This document shows positions 10,301 to 18,482 of a stretch of DNA of 64,000 nt, piece after piece. The notes under the pieces are model-generated. The model saw nothing but the letters and a program-made list of their open reading frames with translations, was not told the DNA's origin and did not search any database. Origin of the DNA: DASZBX01 sp035943635 (GTDB taxonomy: Bacteria > Actinomycetota > Actinomycetes > Streptomycetales > Catenulisporaceae); contig DASZBX010000064.1 in the NCBI GenBank assembly GCA_035943635.1, forward strand, positions 106,845-170,844, written 5' to 3'. The translations under genes and the position numbers were made by a program. Positions within the stretch are counted from its first letter, which is position 1; each line of letters begins with the position of its first letter.

Positions 10301-11304
10301 ATCAAGTACTGGCCGTCACCAGCCCGGACGACACCGCGCAACTGTGGAACGTGACCGACCCGAGGCATCCCGCCAAGCTCGGGCCCACCCTGCGGAACAC
10401 GGCCGGCCCCGGCCGGCCGTCGGGCGCCTCCGCCTTGAGCCCCGACGGCCGGACCCTGGCCATCGGAACCCTCGACGGCAGCCTGCAACTCTGGGACGTC
10501 TCGGACCCCGACCACCCCAAGACGCTCGCTGTGCGGCTGACCGGCCTGACCGCGGCCGTGCAGTCGATCGACTTCAGCCCGGACGGACGCATCCTGACCG
10601 CGGGCGGAAACGACCACCGGACCGCGCTGTGGAGCGTCGCCGACCCCGATCGTCCCGTCCCGCTGGGGCAACCGCTGACCGGGCCGGCCAACTACGTCTA
10701 CTCGCCGGTCATCAGCCCGGACGGCAAGATCCTCGCAGTCGGCAGTGCGGACGATGAAGTCTGGCTCTGGAGCCTGAGCGACCCGGCCCACCCGACCCCG
10801 CTCGGCCCCCCGCTGACAGGACCGACCAGCTACGTCTATTCCGTCGCGTTCAGCCCGGATGGCAAGGTTCTCGCTGCCGGGAGCGCCGACGACAAAGTCC
10901 GGCTCTGGAATCTGAGCGACCCGGCCCACCCGACCCCGCTCGGCCCTGCGCTGACCGGACCCGCCACCATCGTCTACTCCGTCGCGTTCAGCCCCGACGG
11001 CAGCACCCTGGCAGCGTCCACCGGCGACGGCACGATCTGGCTGTGGAACCTGGCCGACCCGGTCCGGCCCAGCCTCCTGGCCACCCTGGCCGGCCAGGCC
11101 GGGGCGCAGTTCGTCGCGACCTTCGACTCGGACCGCCCCCTGCTGGCCACCGCCGGAGACGACGAGACGGTACAGCTGTGGGACATCGACACGGACCAGG
11201 TCGCCGCCTTCATCTGCGCGACGAGCGGAACCCCGATCAGCGCCGCCGAATGGAATCAGTACATTCCCGGACTGCCCTACAACCCGCCCTGTGGCAACGG
11301 ATAG
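7345..11304 (+). CDS. HTH - nSTAND NTPase - WD40 repeat protein
   Basis: 1319 residues from the ATG at 7345; an ATG at 7324 is also possible. Domains: an Xre-like helix-turn-helix at ~25-65 (LTVREVAKATGLPSSTVGDY); an nSTAND1-type P-loop NTPase from ~105 (YRGLASFQPEHAGWFFGREE) with Walker A GPSGSGKSS (~152) and Walker B LLLVIDQFEE (~230); one transmembrane helix (~581-600, LVASLTALVVVSGLLTAYAF); then roughly a dozen or more WD40 blades (VAFSPDG ... VRLWNV) to the C-terminus. STAND proteins are sensor switches in which the repeats hold the NTPase off until a ligand binds. Such actinobacterial proteins are often proposed to act in conflict or developmental signalling. The HTH suggests DNA contact on the cytoplasmic side. 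A GGCGAC hexanucleotide run (nt ~7970-8000) encodes an Asp-Gly stretch. Confidence 0.93.
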   Translation: MPDETPGRQAGLVAGVADVRDFGWQLTLVRERAGLTVREVAKATGLPSSTVGDYFGGRHLPPVRAADLLPAILAACSVTDPEVVAQWMRTLTRIRHATATRKGGEVAPYRGLASFQPEHAGWFFGREELTGQLLGRIARSDPGGGALLIVVGPSGSGKSSLLRAGLIPAIDAMEADGPRIWRTLLLIPGLHPLRTLREQMAAITGPTVDGDGDGDGDGDQPSETAHSARLLLVIDQFEEVFTTCSDPDERRSLISALGTVATESVVVLGMRADFYPHALQHPLLAHALQHAQVVVGPMSDAQLRRAILEPARKADLTIAEDLVEILLREFAPPAGDHAAGAAHDAGALPLLSHALLATWKLSRRGRLTLADYRGTGGIHGAVAYTAEGVFGQLTPSEQDLTRRLFLRLVHVAEDTADTRRRVAVSELLPGGDQNHSQEQNHGQDQSRNQVPEPDLGPVIARFIGQRLITADSDTVEITHEALLSAWPRLRGWIDADRAGLQVHRRLTDAARTWDAADRDPHALYRGSRLTAAREWAQDSVHARDLNAVERDFLADSVDRDLADARAVRRRTHRLRRLVASLTALVVVSGLLTAYAFHERTAATIQRDLAISRQVAIEANQLRGNDVSLSMQLALAAYRIAPTPEARASVLDSYAGPASTRMVGPASVTQSIALTAGGRVLASGGTASSIQLWDVSLGARPVAAGPPLTGHTGTVFSVAFSPDGRILASGGADTTVRLWNVADPGKAAELGRPLSGPSETVYSVAFSPDGHLLAAGGADDRIWLWDVSDPAHPRVLGPPLTGATGYVQAVAFSPDGDTLAAGSLDTTVRLWDVAAPGRPIALGPALTGPDKGVMGVAFSPDGRTLAAGSADKTVRLWNITDLRHPAPLGPALTGPASWVNSVAFSPDGQSLAAGSSDDKVWVWNLATRVVTASLPHPAPVTSVVFEHDDHTVATGAADGVARIWDLPGPIMTGPTQPVFSATFGTGDQVLAVTSPDDTAQLWNVTDPRHPAKLGPTLRNTAGPGRPSGASALSPDGRTLAIGTLDGSLQLWDVSDPDHPKTLAVRLTGLTAAVQSIDFSPDGRILTAGGNDHRTALWSVADPDRPVPLGQPLTGPANYVYSPVISPDGKILAVGSADDEVWLWSLSDPAHPTPLGPPLTGPTSYVYSVAFSPDGKVLAAGSADDKVRLWNLSDPAHPTPLGPALTGPATIVYSVAFSPDGSTLAASTGDGTIWLWNLADPVRPSLLATLAGQAGAQFVATFDSDRPLLATAGDDETVQLWDIDTDQVAAFICATSGTPISAAEWNQYIPGLPYNPPCGNG

Positions 11305-11377
11305 CGGGCTGACAGTCATATCCCGATCGCCCAGATTCGCATTACCGAGCCCCGCAGAGCGAAAACATGATGACCAG

Positions 11378-12742
11378 TCAGTGACCGGGGAGCAGGTCGA
11401 CGTTGCCGTCGAACTGCCACAGCGGGTTCGGTGCGACCTTTCCTGCCGTGTCGATCAGGAAGTAGCCGTTCACTTCCACCGGTCCGTCTCCGTCGGCGAT
11501 GTACCGCCCGTTCGCGGTGACGTCGAGTTGGTAGATGGCCTGGGCGGTGACGTTGTTGCCGGGGACCGTCCAGTAGACCGTGCAGCGCCAGTCGTTGCCC
11601 GGTCCTTCCTGTGCGCCGAGCCCTTCGCTCTTCAGGCAGGTCGCGGAGGTCTTCAGTTGCGCTTCGGTGACCGGCGGCTGGTGCATCTGTGCTTGCTGGA
11701 ACGGGTAGATGCGGGTGAACGTCGCGGCCAACGACTGCTGGATCTTGTTCTGGTCGATGCCGGAGCCGCCCGCCCCGGTCCCCACGGCGACCAGGACGGT
11801 CGTCACGATCAGCAGGCCGGCCAGCGGGAGGACTCCGACAGTCAGCACCCTGCGTCCGGCGCCGTCATTGTTGACGTTGGTGAAGTCCCGGCGCAGGAAA
11901 AGCAGATAGGCCAGCACCGTCGCGACGATCGCCCATGCCAGGCTGACCCCGACGCCGATCAGCAACGGCTCGAGTTGCTCGGGATCGTCGAAGAGGCCGT
12001 TCCAGGAGATGAAGGCGTAACCGGGCAGCGCCAGCCGCACCGGGACCGGCAGCGGCAGTATCTGCGCGACCTGCAACCCGAGGGCCGCGAGCACGGGCAG
12101 GAACAGCCCCATCGGGGATCGGCCCAGGGCGACGGACCCGAGCAGCCCGATGGCCGCCAGGGCGAGTGTCGGCGCCAGCACGCAGACCCAGGCCAGCAGG
12201 ACCCTGCCGCCCGCGTCCCCGCCGGTCAGCAGGCGCCCGTCCAGGTCGAGCAGCGGCCGGCCTCCCTCCGCGAGCAGTCCGCCGTACCCGCTGGAGACGG
12301 CCAGGCCGGTCACGCCCAGCAGGATCACGATGAGGCTGGCGATCGCCTTGGCCGCGAAGATCCGCCGGTAGGAGCGGACCGTGATGAGCAGGTGGCGCCA
12401 GGTCCCCAGGCGGTCCTCGGCGGCGAACACGTCGCCGGCGATCATCGAGGTGAGCAGCGGCAGCACCCAGGTCCCGGCGACGCCGAGCACCACCAGCGAT
12501 CCGGCCCAGCCGGTGGCGTGCATCTCGCGGCCGAACAGGGTGTCCGACGGCAAGGTGCCCTGCTGGTCGACGGCGAAGACCACCACGCCCGGACCGAGCC
12601 AGCTGAGCAGGATCAGCAGGCGTACCCGCCAGGAGGAGAACTGTTTGACCAGTTCGAACCGCAGGATGCGGGCGACCGGGACCGGGCGGGTGCCCGCCGT
12701 CCGGGCTCCGGCAGCGGGGGTGTCGGCCACGGTCGCGGTCAT
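11378..12742 (-). CDS. ABC-2 type exporter permease
   Basis: 454 residues from the ATG at 12742, which overlaps the stop of the ATPase gene (ATGA). This is a translationally coupled pair. It has a short cytoplasmic N-terminus ending in RILRFELVKQFSSWRVR, then about seven hydrophobic segments. One loop contains FAAEDRLGTWRHLLIT, typical of ABC-2 permeases. After the last membrane helix there is an extracytoplasmic C-terminal domain of about 130 residues with two cysteines (ATCLKSEG, WRCTVYWTVPG). That domain is larger than in the basic family and is probably ligand-binding or structural. The substrate is unknown. Confidence 0.88.
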   Translation of the reverse strand: MTATVADTPAAGARTAGTRPVPVARILRFELVKQFSSWRVRLLILLSWLGPGVVVFAVDQQGTLPSDTLFGREMHATGWAGSLVVLGVAGTWVLPLLTSMIAGDVFAAEDRLGTWRHLLITVRSYRRIFAAKAIASLIVILLGVTGLAVSSGYGGLLAEGGRPLLDLDGRLLTGGDAGGRVLLAWVCVLAPTLALAAIGLLGSVALGRSPMGLFLPVLAALGLQVAQILPLPVPVRLALPGYAFISWNGLFDDPEQLEPLLIGVGVSLAWAIVATVLAYLLFLRRDFTNVNNDGAGRRVLTVGVLPLAGLLIVTTVLVAVGTGAGGSGIDQNKIQQSLAATFTRIYPFQQAQMHQPPVTEAQLKTSATCLKSEGLGAQEGPGNDWRCTVYWTVPGNNVTAQAIYQLDVTANGRYIADGDGPVEVNGYFLIDTAGKVAPNPLWQFDGNVDLLPGH

Positions 12743-13683
12743 CGGCCGGCCTCTTTGTCGGTGAGGGCGAGGAACGCCGCTTCCAGCGGCGAGACGACGG
12801 GTACCAACTCGCGCACCGCGACGTCCGCGCGCACGATCTTCGCCACGAGGTGGTCCAGGGCCGCCACCCGAGCGCGTACGACGATGACGTCGGTGTCCGG
12901 ACGTGCTGTGGCGTCGGAGCCTTCGACCAGGCTCATCCCGGGCGTTGCGACCGCGAGGGCGCGGGCGGCGGACGGATCCGAGACGCGCAGCCGGTAGTCC
13001 AGTTCCCGGTCGTCGTCGGAGAGCTTGGTCAACGGTCCGGAGAACACCACGCGCCCGGTGGCCAGGATGGTGACCTCGGAACACAGCGCCTCCAGATCGT
13101 CCATCCGGTGGCTGGACAGGACGACTGTGGCGCCTTCGGCCGCGAGCCGGCGCAGGACGCCGTGCACGGTCTTCTTGCCGGCCGGGTCCAGGCCGTTGGA
13201 GGGTTCGTCGAGCACCAGCAGTCGCGGCCTGGCCAGCAGCGCCGCGGCCAGTCCGAGCCGCTGGCGCATGCCCAGGGAGAAGCCGCGGACCCTGCCGTCG
13301 GCGACGTCGGCCAGCCCGACCTGCGCCAGCGCCTCGTCGACACCCGCGGCGAGCCCGTCGCCGGGGCGCAGCGAGGCGAGCGCCGCAAGGTTCTGCTTCG
13401 CGGTGAGGGACGGGTAGAGGCCGGGGCCGTCGACGAACCCGCAGACGCCTTCGGGCGCGGCCAGCGCACGGGCCACCGGGGCGCCGAAGATCTCCAGGCT
13501 CCCCTCGTCGGCGACGGCCAGGCCCAGCAACAGGCCCAGGAGCGTGGTCTTACCGGCGCCGTTCGGGCCGACCAGTCCGTGGATCTGCCCCTGCGCCACA
13601 CTCACATCGACATGGTCGAGTGCGACGACACTGCCGAAGGCCTTGGTGATGCCGAGGCCTCTCACCGCGACGGCCGTATCCAT
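12739..13683 (-). CDS. ABC transporter ATP-binding protein
   Basis: 314 residues. It shows Walker A GPNGAGKTT (~40), the Q-loop region, the signature FSLGMRQRLGLA (~137) and Walker B LLVLDEPSNGLDP (~160), followed by SSHRMDDLEAL as the switch region. It belongs to the DrrA/CcmA-like exporter ATPases that energise ABC-2 permeases. It overlaps the downstream permease by 4 bp. The C-terminal ~90 residues are the regulatory extension usual in this group. Confidence 0.93.
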   Translation of the reverse strand: MDTAVAVRGLGITKAFGSVVALDHVDVSVAQGQIHGLVGPNGAGKTTLLGLLLGLAVADEGSLEIFGAPVARALAAPEGVCGFVDGPGLYPSLTAKQNLAALASLRPGDGLAAGVDEALAQVGLADVADGRVRGFSLGMRQRLGLAAALLARPRLLVLDEPSNGLDPAGKKTVHGVLRRLAAEGATVVLSSHRMDDLEALCSEVTILATGRVVFSGPLTKLSDDDRELDYRLRVSDPSAARALAVATPGMSLVEGSDATARPDTDVIVVRARVAALDHLVAKIVRADVAVRELVPVVSPLEAAFLALTDKEAGR

Positions 13684-13819
13684 CCGGTCCTCCTCCTCTG
13701 GTGTGTACTGCGGGTACGCGGCTTCTGGCCCTCGAAGCAGCTGACGGCCGGGCCCTCGGGCCGGGCGCCGGGACTGCGGCGGCCGATCCGAGGGCGCGAC
13801 CTGGTCGGTGGAACGGCGA

Positions 13820-16573
13820 TCAGCTCACGTTCACCGCGGTGTCGTCGAGGACGAACGAGGTCTGGTACTCGGAGTCCTCGGCGCCGGTGAACTTGAGGGT
13901 GACGGTTTGGCCGGCGTACGGCGCCAGGCTGAAAGTGTGCTGCGCGTAGCCGGTGTTGTGGTTGAGGTTGGAGAAGGTCTGCAGGGTCGAGAGCACCGTG
14001 CCGGAGCTGTTGAGCACCTGTACCTTCAGCGTGTCGTAGGCCTTGGTCGTGGAGGTCTCGGCCGTGTTGATGTGCAACCAGAAGCTGAAGTTGTCGTTGG
14101 TGCATCCGCTCGGCAGCGTGACCGTCTGGCCCACGGTGTCGGTGGTCGTCTTGCCCCAGCCGTCCATCCAGGCGTCCCAGGTTCCACTGTGCGGCGGTTC
14201 CTGGGAGCTGTCGCCGATCACGGTGACGGGAGAGTGGGTCGAGGTGACCACCCAGGGCGACGGGTTGGAGCTGCCGTTCTCGAAGCCGGGGTCGCCGAGC
14301 AGTTGGGCCGAGGTGCAGCCGCTGCCGCCGGTCGGGGCGGCGCTGGCTTCGTTGCTGTCCGGTCCTTCGCCGATCGGGTTCGTCGCGGTGACCTCGTAGT
14401 AGTAGGTCTGACCGGGGGTCAATCCGGTGTCGGTGCATGTGTTGACCACACCGAGGTTCGCGCAACCGCCGGAGGTCAGCAGCGTCTCGGTGCCGGTCGA
14501 GGTGCCGCGGTAGACCTTGTAGGCGTTGATGGCCTCACCGCCGTTGCTCGACGGTGTCTGCCAGCTCAAGCTCACTGATCCGTTGCCCGGTGTGCCGGTG
14601 AGGTTCGTCGGCGCGCCCGGGGGGATGGCTCCGACCGGTGTTCCGGTGACGGTGACGGTCGAGGTGGCCGTCAGGGCCGGGGACGAGCTGTCGGTGACGG
14701 TGAGGGTCGCGGTGTAGGTGCCCGCGGTGGTGTAGGTGTGGCTGGGGTTCTGGGTGGTGCTCGCGGCCGAGCCGTCACCGAAGTTCCAGCTGTAGGTGTA
14801 CGCGGGTTTTCCGCCGGTGGCCGTGCCGGTGAAGTTGACGGCCAGCGGAACCTGGCCGGATGTCGGTATCCCGGAGGCCGATGCCGCGAGCGGGTTGCCC
14901 ACGGCACTGACGTTCGTGGTCACCGAGGACGTGGCCGTCTTGGCCGGTGACGAGCTGTCCGTGACGGTGAGGGTCGCGGTGTAGGTGCCCGCGGCGCTGT
15001 AGGTGTGGCTCGGGTTCTGTGTCGTGCTCGTGCTGCCGTCACCGAAGTTCCAGCTGTAGGTGTACGGCGCCGTTCCGCCGCTGGCCGAGCCGGTGAAGTT
15101 CACCGACAGCGGCGCGTTGCCGGTGGTCGGGGAGCCGGTGGCGCTGGCCGACAGCGGGGTCGTGCCCTGCACCCAGAAGTCCTCGAGCGGGTCGCCGAGG
15201 GCGGCCTGGTCGTTCGTGGTCATCGGGAAGGTGTTGAGCCCGAGGTTGTCGTTCGGGTCGATGATGCCCGACTTCACGTTCTGCATCGTGCGTTCCATCG
15301 CCGCGAGCACGTTGCTGGTGGTGTATGCGACATGGCTCACGTACTGCTGCTTGACGTACTGCGACGGGCCGATGACGACCAGCGGCACACGGTAGGTGTT
15401 GGACACGTGGTCCGAGCCGTTGTTGCCGTTCTGCGTGTCGTCCTCGGTGACGATGATGAGCGTGTTGTTCTTGTACGTCGGGTTGTTCTCGATGGAGTTG
15501 ACGACGTTGTACGTGGCCGTGTCGTTGCCCGAGATGTCCTGGTACGTGCCGGGGTGGTCATTGAACAGCTCGACGTAGCTGTACGCGGGCAGACCGTCTG
15601 TGTTGACGAAGTTGATGTAGTCGTTGGCCACCGTGCTGTCCGGGATGCTCTGGTTCGAGCACGTGTACTCGTTGTAGTGCAGCTCTTCGGGGATGGTCGT
15701 GCCCGGCCGGTCCGGCGGCAGCACTTCGACCTTGCCGTCGGCGGGGTTCTTCCAGTATCCGCTCCCGCTGTTGAGCATCCAGTAGAAGTCACCGTTCATG
15801 ACGAACGTATACGGGCTGCTGCCGCTGCTCGTCCCCTTCGGGGGCGTGCACGCGCTGGTGCCCTCGTCCGTCGGGCCGTTGTCGCTGGACAGGAAGCGGT
15901 CGAACTGCGTCCCCGTGGACGGGTAGGACTGCTGCTGGTTGCTGGACGCCGACTGCCCGGAGAACAGGAACCAGTGGTTCGGGCCGGACGGCGGCTGCGT
16001 GCCCGTGCTGTAGGAGTCTGAGAGCGAGTAGGTCTTGGCGAGCGTGTGCAGGTCCGGCACGGAGCTGATGTGGTTGGTACTCTCCACCTGGCCGTTGCAG
16101 CCGGCGGCGACCGTGGTGGCGCAGTCGCCGAGGTAGTCGTCGAATGTGTGGTTCTCGCGGTAGATGATCACGAAGTGCTGGAACGGCGGGAAGTACGGCG
16201 CCAGCGGGTTGACTGCCGCAGTGGGCTGGCCCACCACCGTCTGCTTGCCCCCGACCGTCGTGGTGACGTCCTTGTCGGTGATGGCGAAGTTCTTGGGCTG
16301 GGGGAACTTCGCGAACTCCACACCCGGCGCGGCGAACTTCGCCCCGGTGCAGTTGAAGTTGTCCGGTTTGTACGTCATCGGACGCTGCCCGGCCGGCAGG
16401 TTCGCAGCGTTCGTAGGATCGGCGCCCGGATTCCACCCGATCAGGGTGCACGAGCCCGGGCCCGTCGCCGGGCGCGCCGATCCGGCGCCGTCCGCCCAGC
16501 TCAGAGAGGCACCCGCCATCGCTATGCCGGCCAGCACGGCGATACCGGCCGTTCGCTTCTTCCAGGATTTCAT
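13820..16573 (-). CDS. secreted phosphoesterase with PKD and fibronectin III domains
   Basis: 917 residues from the ATG at 16573 (MKSWKKRTAGIAVLAGIAMA), preceded by GGGGAGAGA. A Sec signal peptide covers ~1-30. The catalytic part (~125-470) belongs to the phosphoesterase/acid phosphatase-phospholipase C family: FVIIYRENHTFDDYLGDC gives the family E-N-x-(S/T)-F-D metal site, with IVTEDDTQNGNNGSDHVSN further on. Two PKD domains (~478-640, YSWNFGDGS twice) follow, then an FN3 domain (~655-755), then a C-terminal jelly-roll-like module with Cys-Thr-Asn-Asp. It probably releases phosphate from extracellular substrates, which fits the pst operon nearby. An OmpR-type direct repeat lies upstream at 16661-16686. 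Confidence 0.9.
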   Translation of the reverse strand: MKSWKKRTAGIAVLAGIAMAGASLSWADGAGSARPATGPGSCTLIGWNPGADPTNAANLPAGQRPMTYKPDNFNCTGAKFAAPGVEFAKFPQPKNFAITDKDVTTTVGGKQTVVGQPTAAVNPLAPYFPPFQHFVIIYRENHTFDDYLGDCATTVAAGCNGQVESTNHISSVPDLHTLAKTYSLSDSYSTGTQPPSGPNHWFLFSGQSASSNQQQSYPSTGTQFDRFLSSDNGPTDEGTSACTPPKGTSSGSSPYTFVMNGDFYWMLNSGSGYWKNPADGKVEVLPPDRPGTTIPEELHYNEYTCSNQSIPDSTVANDYINFVNTDGLPAYSYVELFNDHPGTYQDISGNDTATYNVVNSIENNPTYKNNTLIIVTEDDTQNGNNGSDHVSNTYRVPLVVIGPSQYVKQQYVSHVAYTTSNVLAAMERTMQNVKSGIIDPNDNLGLNTFPMTTNDQAALGDPLEDFWVQGTTPLSASATGSPTTGNAPLSVNFTGSASGGTAPYTYSWNFGDGSTSTTQNPSHTYSAAGTYTATLTVTDSSSPAKTATSSVTTNVSAVGNPLAASASGIPTSGQVPLAVNFTGTATGGKPAYTYSWNFGDGSAASTTQNPSHTYTTAGTYTATLTVTDSSSPALTATSTVTVTGTPVGAIPPGAPTNLTGTPGNGSVSLSWQTPSSNGGEAINAYKVYRGTSTGTETLLTSGGCANLGVVNTCTDTGLTPGQTYYYEVTATNPIGEGPDSNEASAAPTGGSGCTSAQLLGDPGFENGSSNPSPWVVTSTHSPVTVIGDSSQEPPHSGTWDAWMDGWGKTTTDTVGQTVTLPSGCTNDNFSFWLHINTAETSTTKAYDTLKVQVLNSSGTVLSTLQTFSNLNHNTGYAQHTFSLAPYAGQTVTLKFTGAEDSEYQTSFVLDDTAVNVS

Positions 16574-16660
16574 GGATGTCTCTCCCCGGGGAGTCATACG
16601 GCGTCAGCGACCTTCGTCGCCCGTAGGGTCTCGCAAAATCAGAACATTGCAATAAGCGCG

Positions 16661-16686
16661 GTAGTTAAGAAATCCTTCATTTTCGC
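16661..16686 (-). promoter_or_regulatory. OmpR/PhoB-type direct repeat, copy 1 (phosphoesterase)
   Basis: On the minus strand it reads AAATGAAGGATTTCTTAAC, a degenerate copy of TTCTGAA-N4-TTCTGAA. It lies about 90-115 bp upstream of the phosphoesterase start. The GAAGGATTTCT core is identical to copy 2 about 90 bp away on the other strand. Confidence 0.5.
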
Positions 16687-16763
16687 CGACCGTGGCCCGC
16701 TCCGGCGGCGGACGGCTGCGCATGGCGGTGTTCTCCGGTGCCGCGTTCGGAGGTCTTTGCCAT

Positions 16764-16783
16764 TTCTGAAGGATTTCTGAACC
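16764..16783 (+). promoter_or_regulatory. OmpR/PhoB-type direct repeat, copy 2 (best match, before RR1)
   Basis: TTCTGAAGGATTTCTGAACC contains two perfect TTCTGAA units with starts 11 bp apart. That is the geometry on which an OmpR/PhoB-type winged-helix dimer binds head-to-tail. It is preceded by TCTTTGCCA, as in the other copies, and lies about 110 bp before the response regulator at 16891. Confidence 0.6.
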
Positions 16784-16844
16784 GGTTGCACACCGGCGTG
16801 GGGCCACCCTGGAGGGAAGTGCGGGATCCGATCCGCTCGGGCGT

Positions 16845-16880
16845 TTCGCCGCGTCAGAGTCCGGAATTACTCGTCTAGGG
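16845..16880 (+). promoter_or_regulatory. promoter element shared with the second response regulator
   Basis: GTTTCGCCGCGTCAGAGTCC followed by GGAATTACTCGTCTAGGG is nearly the same as GTTTCGCCGCGCCAGAATTC followed by GGAACAACTCGGCTAGGC at 36162-36199. Both end with a TAGGGT/TAGGCT -10-like hexamer just before a paralogous response-regulator gene. The conservation of non-coding sequence between paralogues points to a shared promoter and activator site. Confidence 0.5.
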
Positions 16881-16890
16881 TGGTGGAGTC

Positions 16891-17574
16891 GTGCCGAACC
16901 ACGTCCAGAGCGCCGGTGGACTGCGGGTCCTGGTCGTCGAGGACGATCCGGGGATCGCCCGGTCGCTCGCGCGCGGCCTGGACCGGGCCGGATACCGGGT
17001 GGAGACGGTCGGCACGGGGGCGGCCGCGCTGGCCGCCGAGCAGGCCGACGTGGTCCTGCTCGATCTGGGCCTGCCGGACGTGGACGGGGTGGAGGTGTGC
17101 CGGATCCTCCGGGCGCGCACCGAGGCGGCGCTGATCGTGGTGACCGCGCGCGGGGAGGAGGGGGACCGGGTGGCCGCGCTGGACGAGGGCGCGGACGACT
17201 ACCTGGTCAAGCCGTTCGGCCTGGCCGAGCTGCTCGCCCGGATCCGCGCCGTGTTGCGCCGTACCCGGCCCAGCGGCCCGGCGGTGTTCGCGCACGGCCC
17301 GCTCACGGTCGACCCGCGGACCCGCCGGGTGACCGTGCACGAGGCGGAGGTCGCGCTGACACCGAAGGAGTTCGACATCCTGGAGTGTCTCTCCGCCGAC
17401 CCGGGCCGGGTGATCACCCGGCAGGAGATGCTCGAGCGGGTGTGGGACGCGAACTGGTACGGGCCGACGAAGGTCCTGGACGTGCACATGGCCGCGTTGC
17501 GCCGCAAACTCGGGGTGGACGGGCTGGTGGAGACCGTCTACGGGCGCGGTTTCCGGCTCGGTCCGGCGGACTGA
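16891..17574 (+). CDS. OmpR/PhoB-family response regulator (orphaned)
   Basis: 227 residues from a GTG with GGAG upstream. The receiver domain (~10-125) has the acidic pair VVEDD, the phospho-accepting Asp58 (VVLLDLGLPD), the conserved Thr/Ser (VVTARGEEGD) and Lys (YLVKPFG). The C-terminal winged helix (~135-225) has ALTPKEFDILECL and the VDVHMAALRRKLG-like recognition helix. It is about 85% identical by eye to the regulator at 36219. Its sensor kinase should follow, but only a stub remains at 17600. Phosphorylation might come from the kinase at 36914. Confidence 0.95.
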   Translation: MPNHVQSAGGLRVLVVEDDPGIARSLARGLDRAGYRVETVGTGAAALAAEQADVVLLDLGLPDVDGVEVCRILRARTEAALIVVTARGEEGDRVAALDEGADDYLVKPFGLAELLARIRAVLRRTRPSGPAVFAHGPLTVDPRTRRVTVHEAEVALTPKEFDILECLSADPGRVITRQEMLERVWDANWYGPTKVLDVHMAALRRKLGVDGLVETVYGRGFRLGPAD

Positions 17575-18314
17575 GACGACCGGGAGCCGAGGACCGCCCG
17601 TGTCCCGGCGCATCGCCCGCACCCTCCTCGCCCTGACGACGCCCGGCCGACGGCCGGAGGTCGGCCCGGCGTCCGGCCGACAGCCCAGGCTCGGCCGCCC
17701 GGTTCGACGAGCTCTGCGACCGGCTTCCCGTCCAGCCGCAACTCCACCGGCTCCAGCAGCCCGGCGCCGACGGCCTCGTTCCACGCCGCGTAAGGTCCCG
17801 CGCCCCACGGGAACCACGGGATCACGTCGTCCACGACCACCAGCGCGGCCGGCCGCGCCAGTCGGCAGGCGTGCCGGATGTCGGAATCGGCGATCTCCTT
17901 CCTGTGTCCGCCGTCGACGAACACGAGATCGAAGGCATGCGGATGCTCGTCGGCGTAACGGGGGAGTGTGTCCAGCGAGTCGCCGATCACCAGTTCATGA
18001 CGTCCCGGGTACCGCTCGTCGATGAACGCCTTGGCCAGCAGCACGGCGCGTCGCTCGTTCAGCTCGAAGGAGACCACGGAAGCGCGCGGCGGGCTCTCCA
18101 GGAATGCGAGCGCTGAGAAACCGACGTTGAATCCGATCTCTGCGATCCGCGCCGCCCCGGCCGCGGCCGCCAGCTCGCGCAGGCTCTCGGCTTCGACGGG
18201 ACTGGCCCCGCCTTCGAAGATCGCCGCGCCGTTCTCCCGGACATGCGAATAAATGCGCCCCATCAAGGCTTCGAGGGGGTTCGGCGCCGGCGTGACGGTG
18301 TCGTCGATGGTCAT
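17538..18314 (-). CDS. class I SAM-dependent O-methyltransferase, with aberrant C-terminal tail
   Basis: 258 residues from the ATG at 18314. It shows motif I (RIAEIGFNVGFSALAFLES, ~55-70), an acidic ribose-binding strand (VVSFELNERR), the DLVFVDGGHRKE metal/substrate motif and LVVVDDVIPW, as in the Methyltransf_24 O-methyltransferases. The core ends near residue 205 (GGRAWAVGR). The last ~50 residues are Gly/Arg/Ser-rich and are read antisense through the kinase stub and the end of RR1, overlapping RR1 by 37 bp. The native 3' end seems to have been lost at a deletion junction, so activity is uncertain. Confidence 0.8.
   Translation of the reverse strand: MTIDDTVTPAPNPLEALMGRIYSHVRENGAAIFEGGASPVEAESLRELAAAAGAARIAEIGFNVGFSALAFLESPPRASVVSFELNERRAVLLAKAFIDERYPGRHELVIGDSLDTLPRYADEHPHAFDLVFVDGGHRKEIADSDIRHACRLARPAALVVVDDVIPWFPWGAGPYAAWNEAVGAGLLEPVELRLDGKPVAELVEPGGRAWAVGRTPGRPPAVGRASSGRGGCGRCAGTRAVLGSRSSQSAGPSRKPRP
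17600..17645 (+). pseudogene. histidine kinase, N-terminal stub
   Basis: A GTG 25 bp after RR1 begins V-SRRIARTLLALT. This parallels the start of the intact kinase that follows RR2 (V-TRRIALAFAAVIAALL). Similarity ends after about 13 codons, and no HisKA or HATPase_c sequence follows. This is the remnant of the partner kinase, cut at about 17640-17700. Confidence 0.55.
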
Positions 18315-18482
18315 GGTGGATCAGCCCCTCACGGTGAAGTTGCGGACTGCCAGGAAAGAACCCACGGCGGCCGCGCCGCAGACCAGCACCCTGACCGCCG
18401 CCTCCGGCTGCCGGCTGGAGCTCGCCGGGCGCACCCTGCCCGCGCAGGCCGCCGAGGACCCGCTGACCGCAGCCGCGACGGA

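Noticed and set aside
9330..11250. Repeated GCGTTCAGCCCGGACGG-like units as DNA repeats
   Set aside because: They are the coding sequence of the WD40 VAFSPDG motif and are explained by protein repeats.
13820..16573. Phosphoesterase as a collagen-like or S-layer protein because of PKD/FN3 repeats
   Set aside because: The catalytic ENHTFDDYLG block and downstream metal motifs assign it to the phosphoesterase family; the repeats are accessory.
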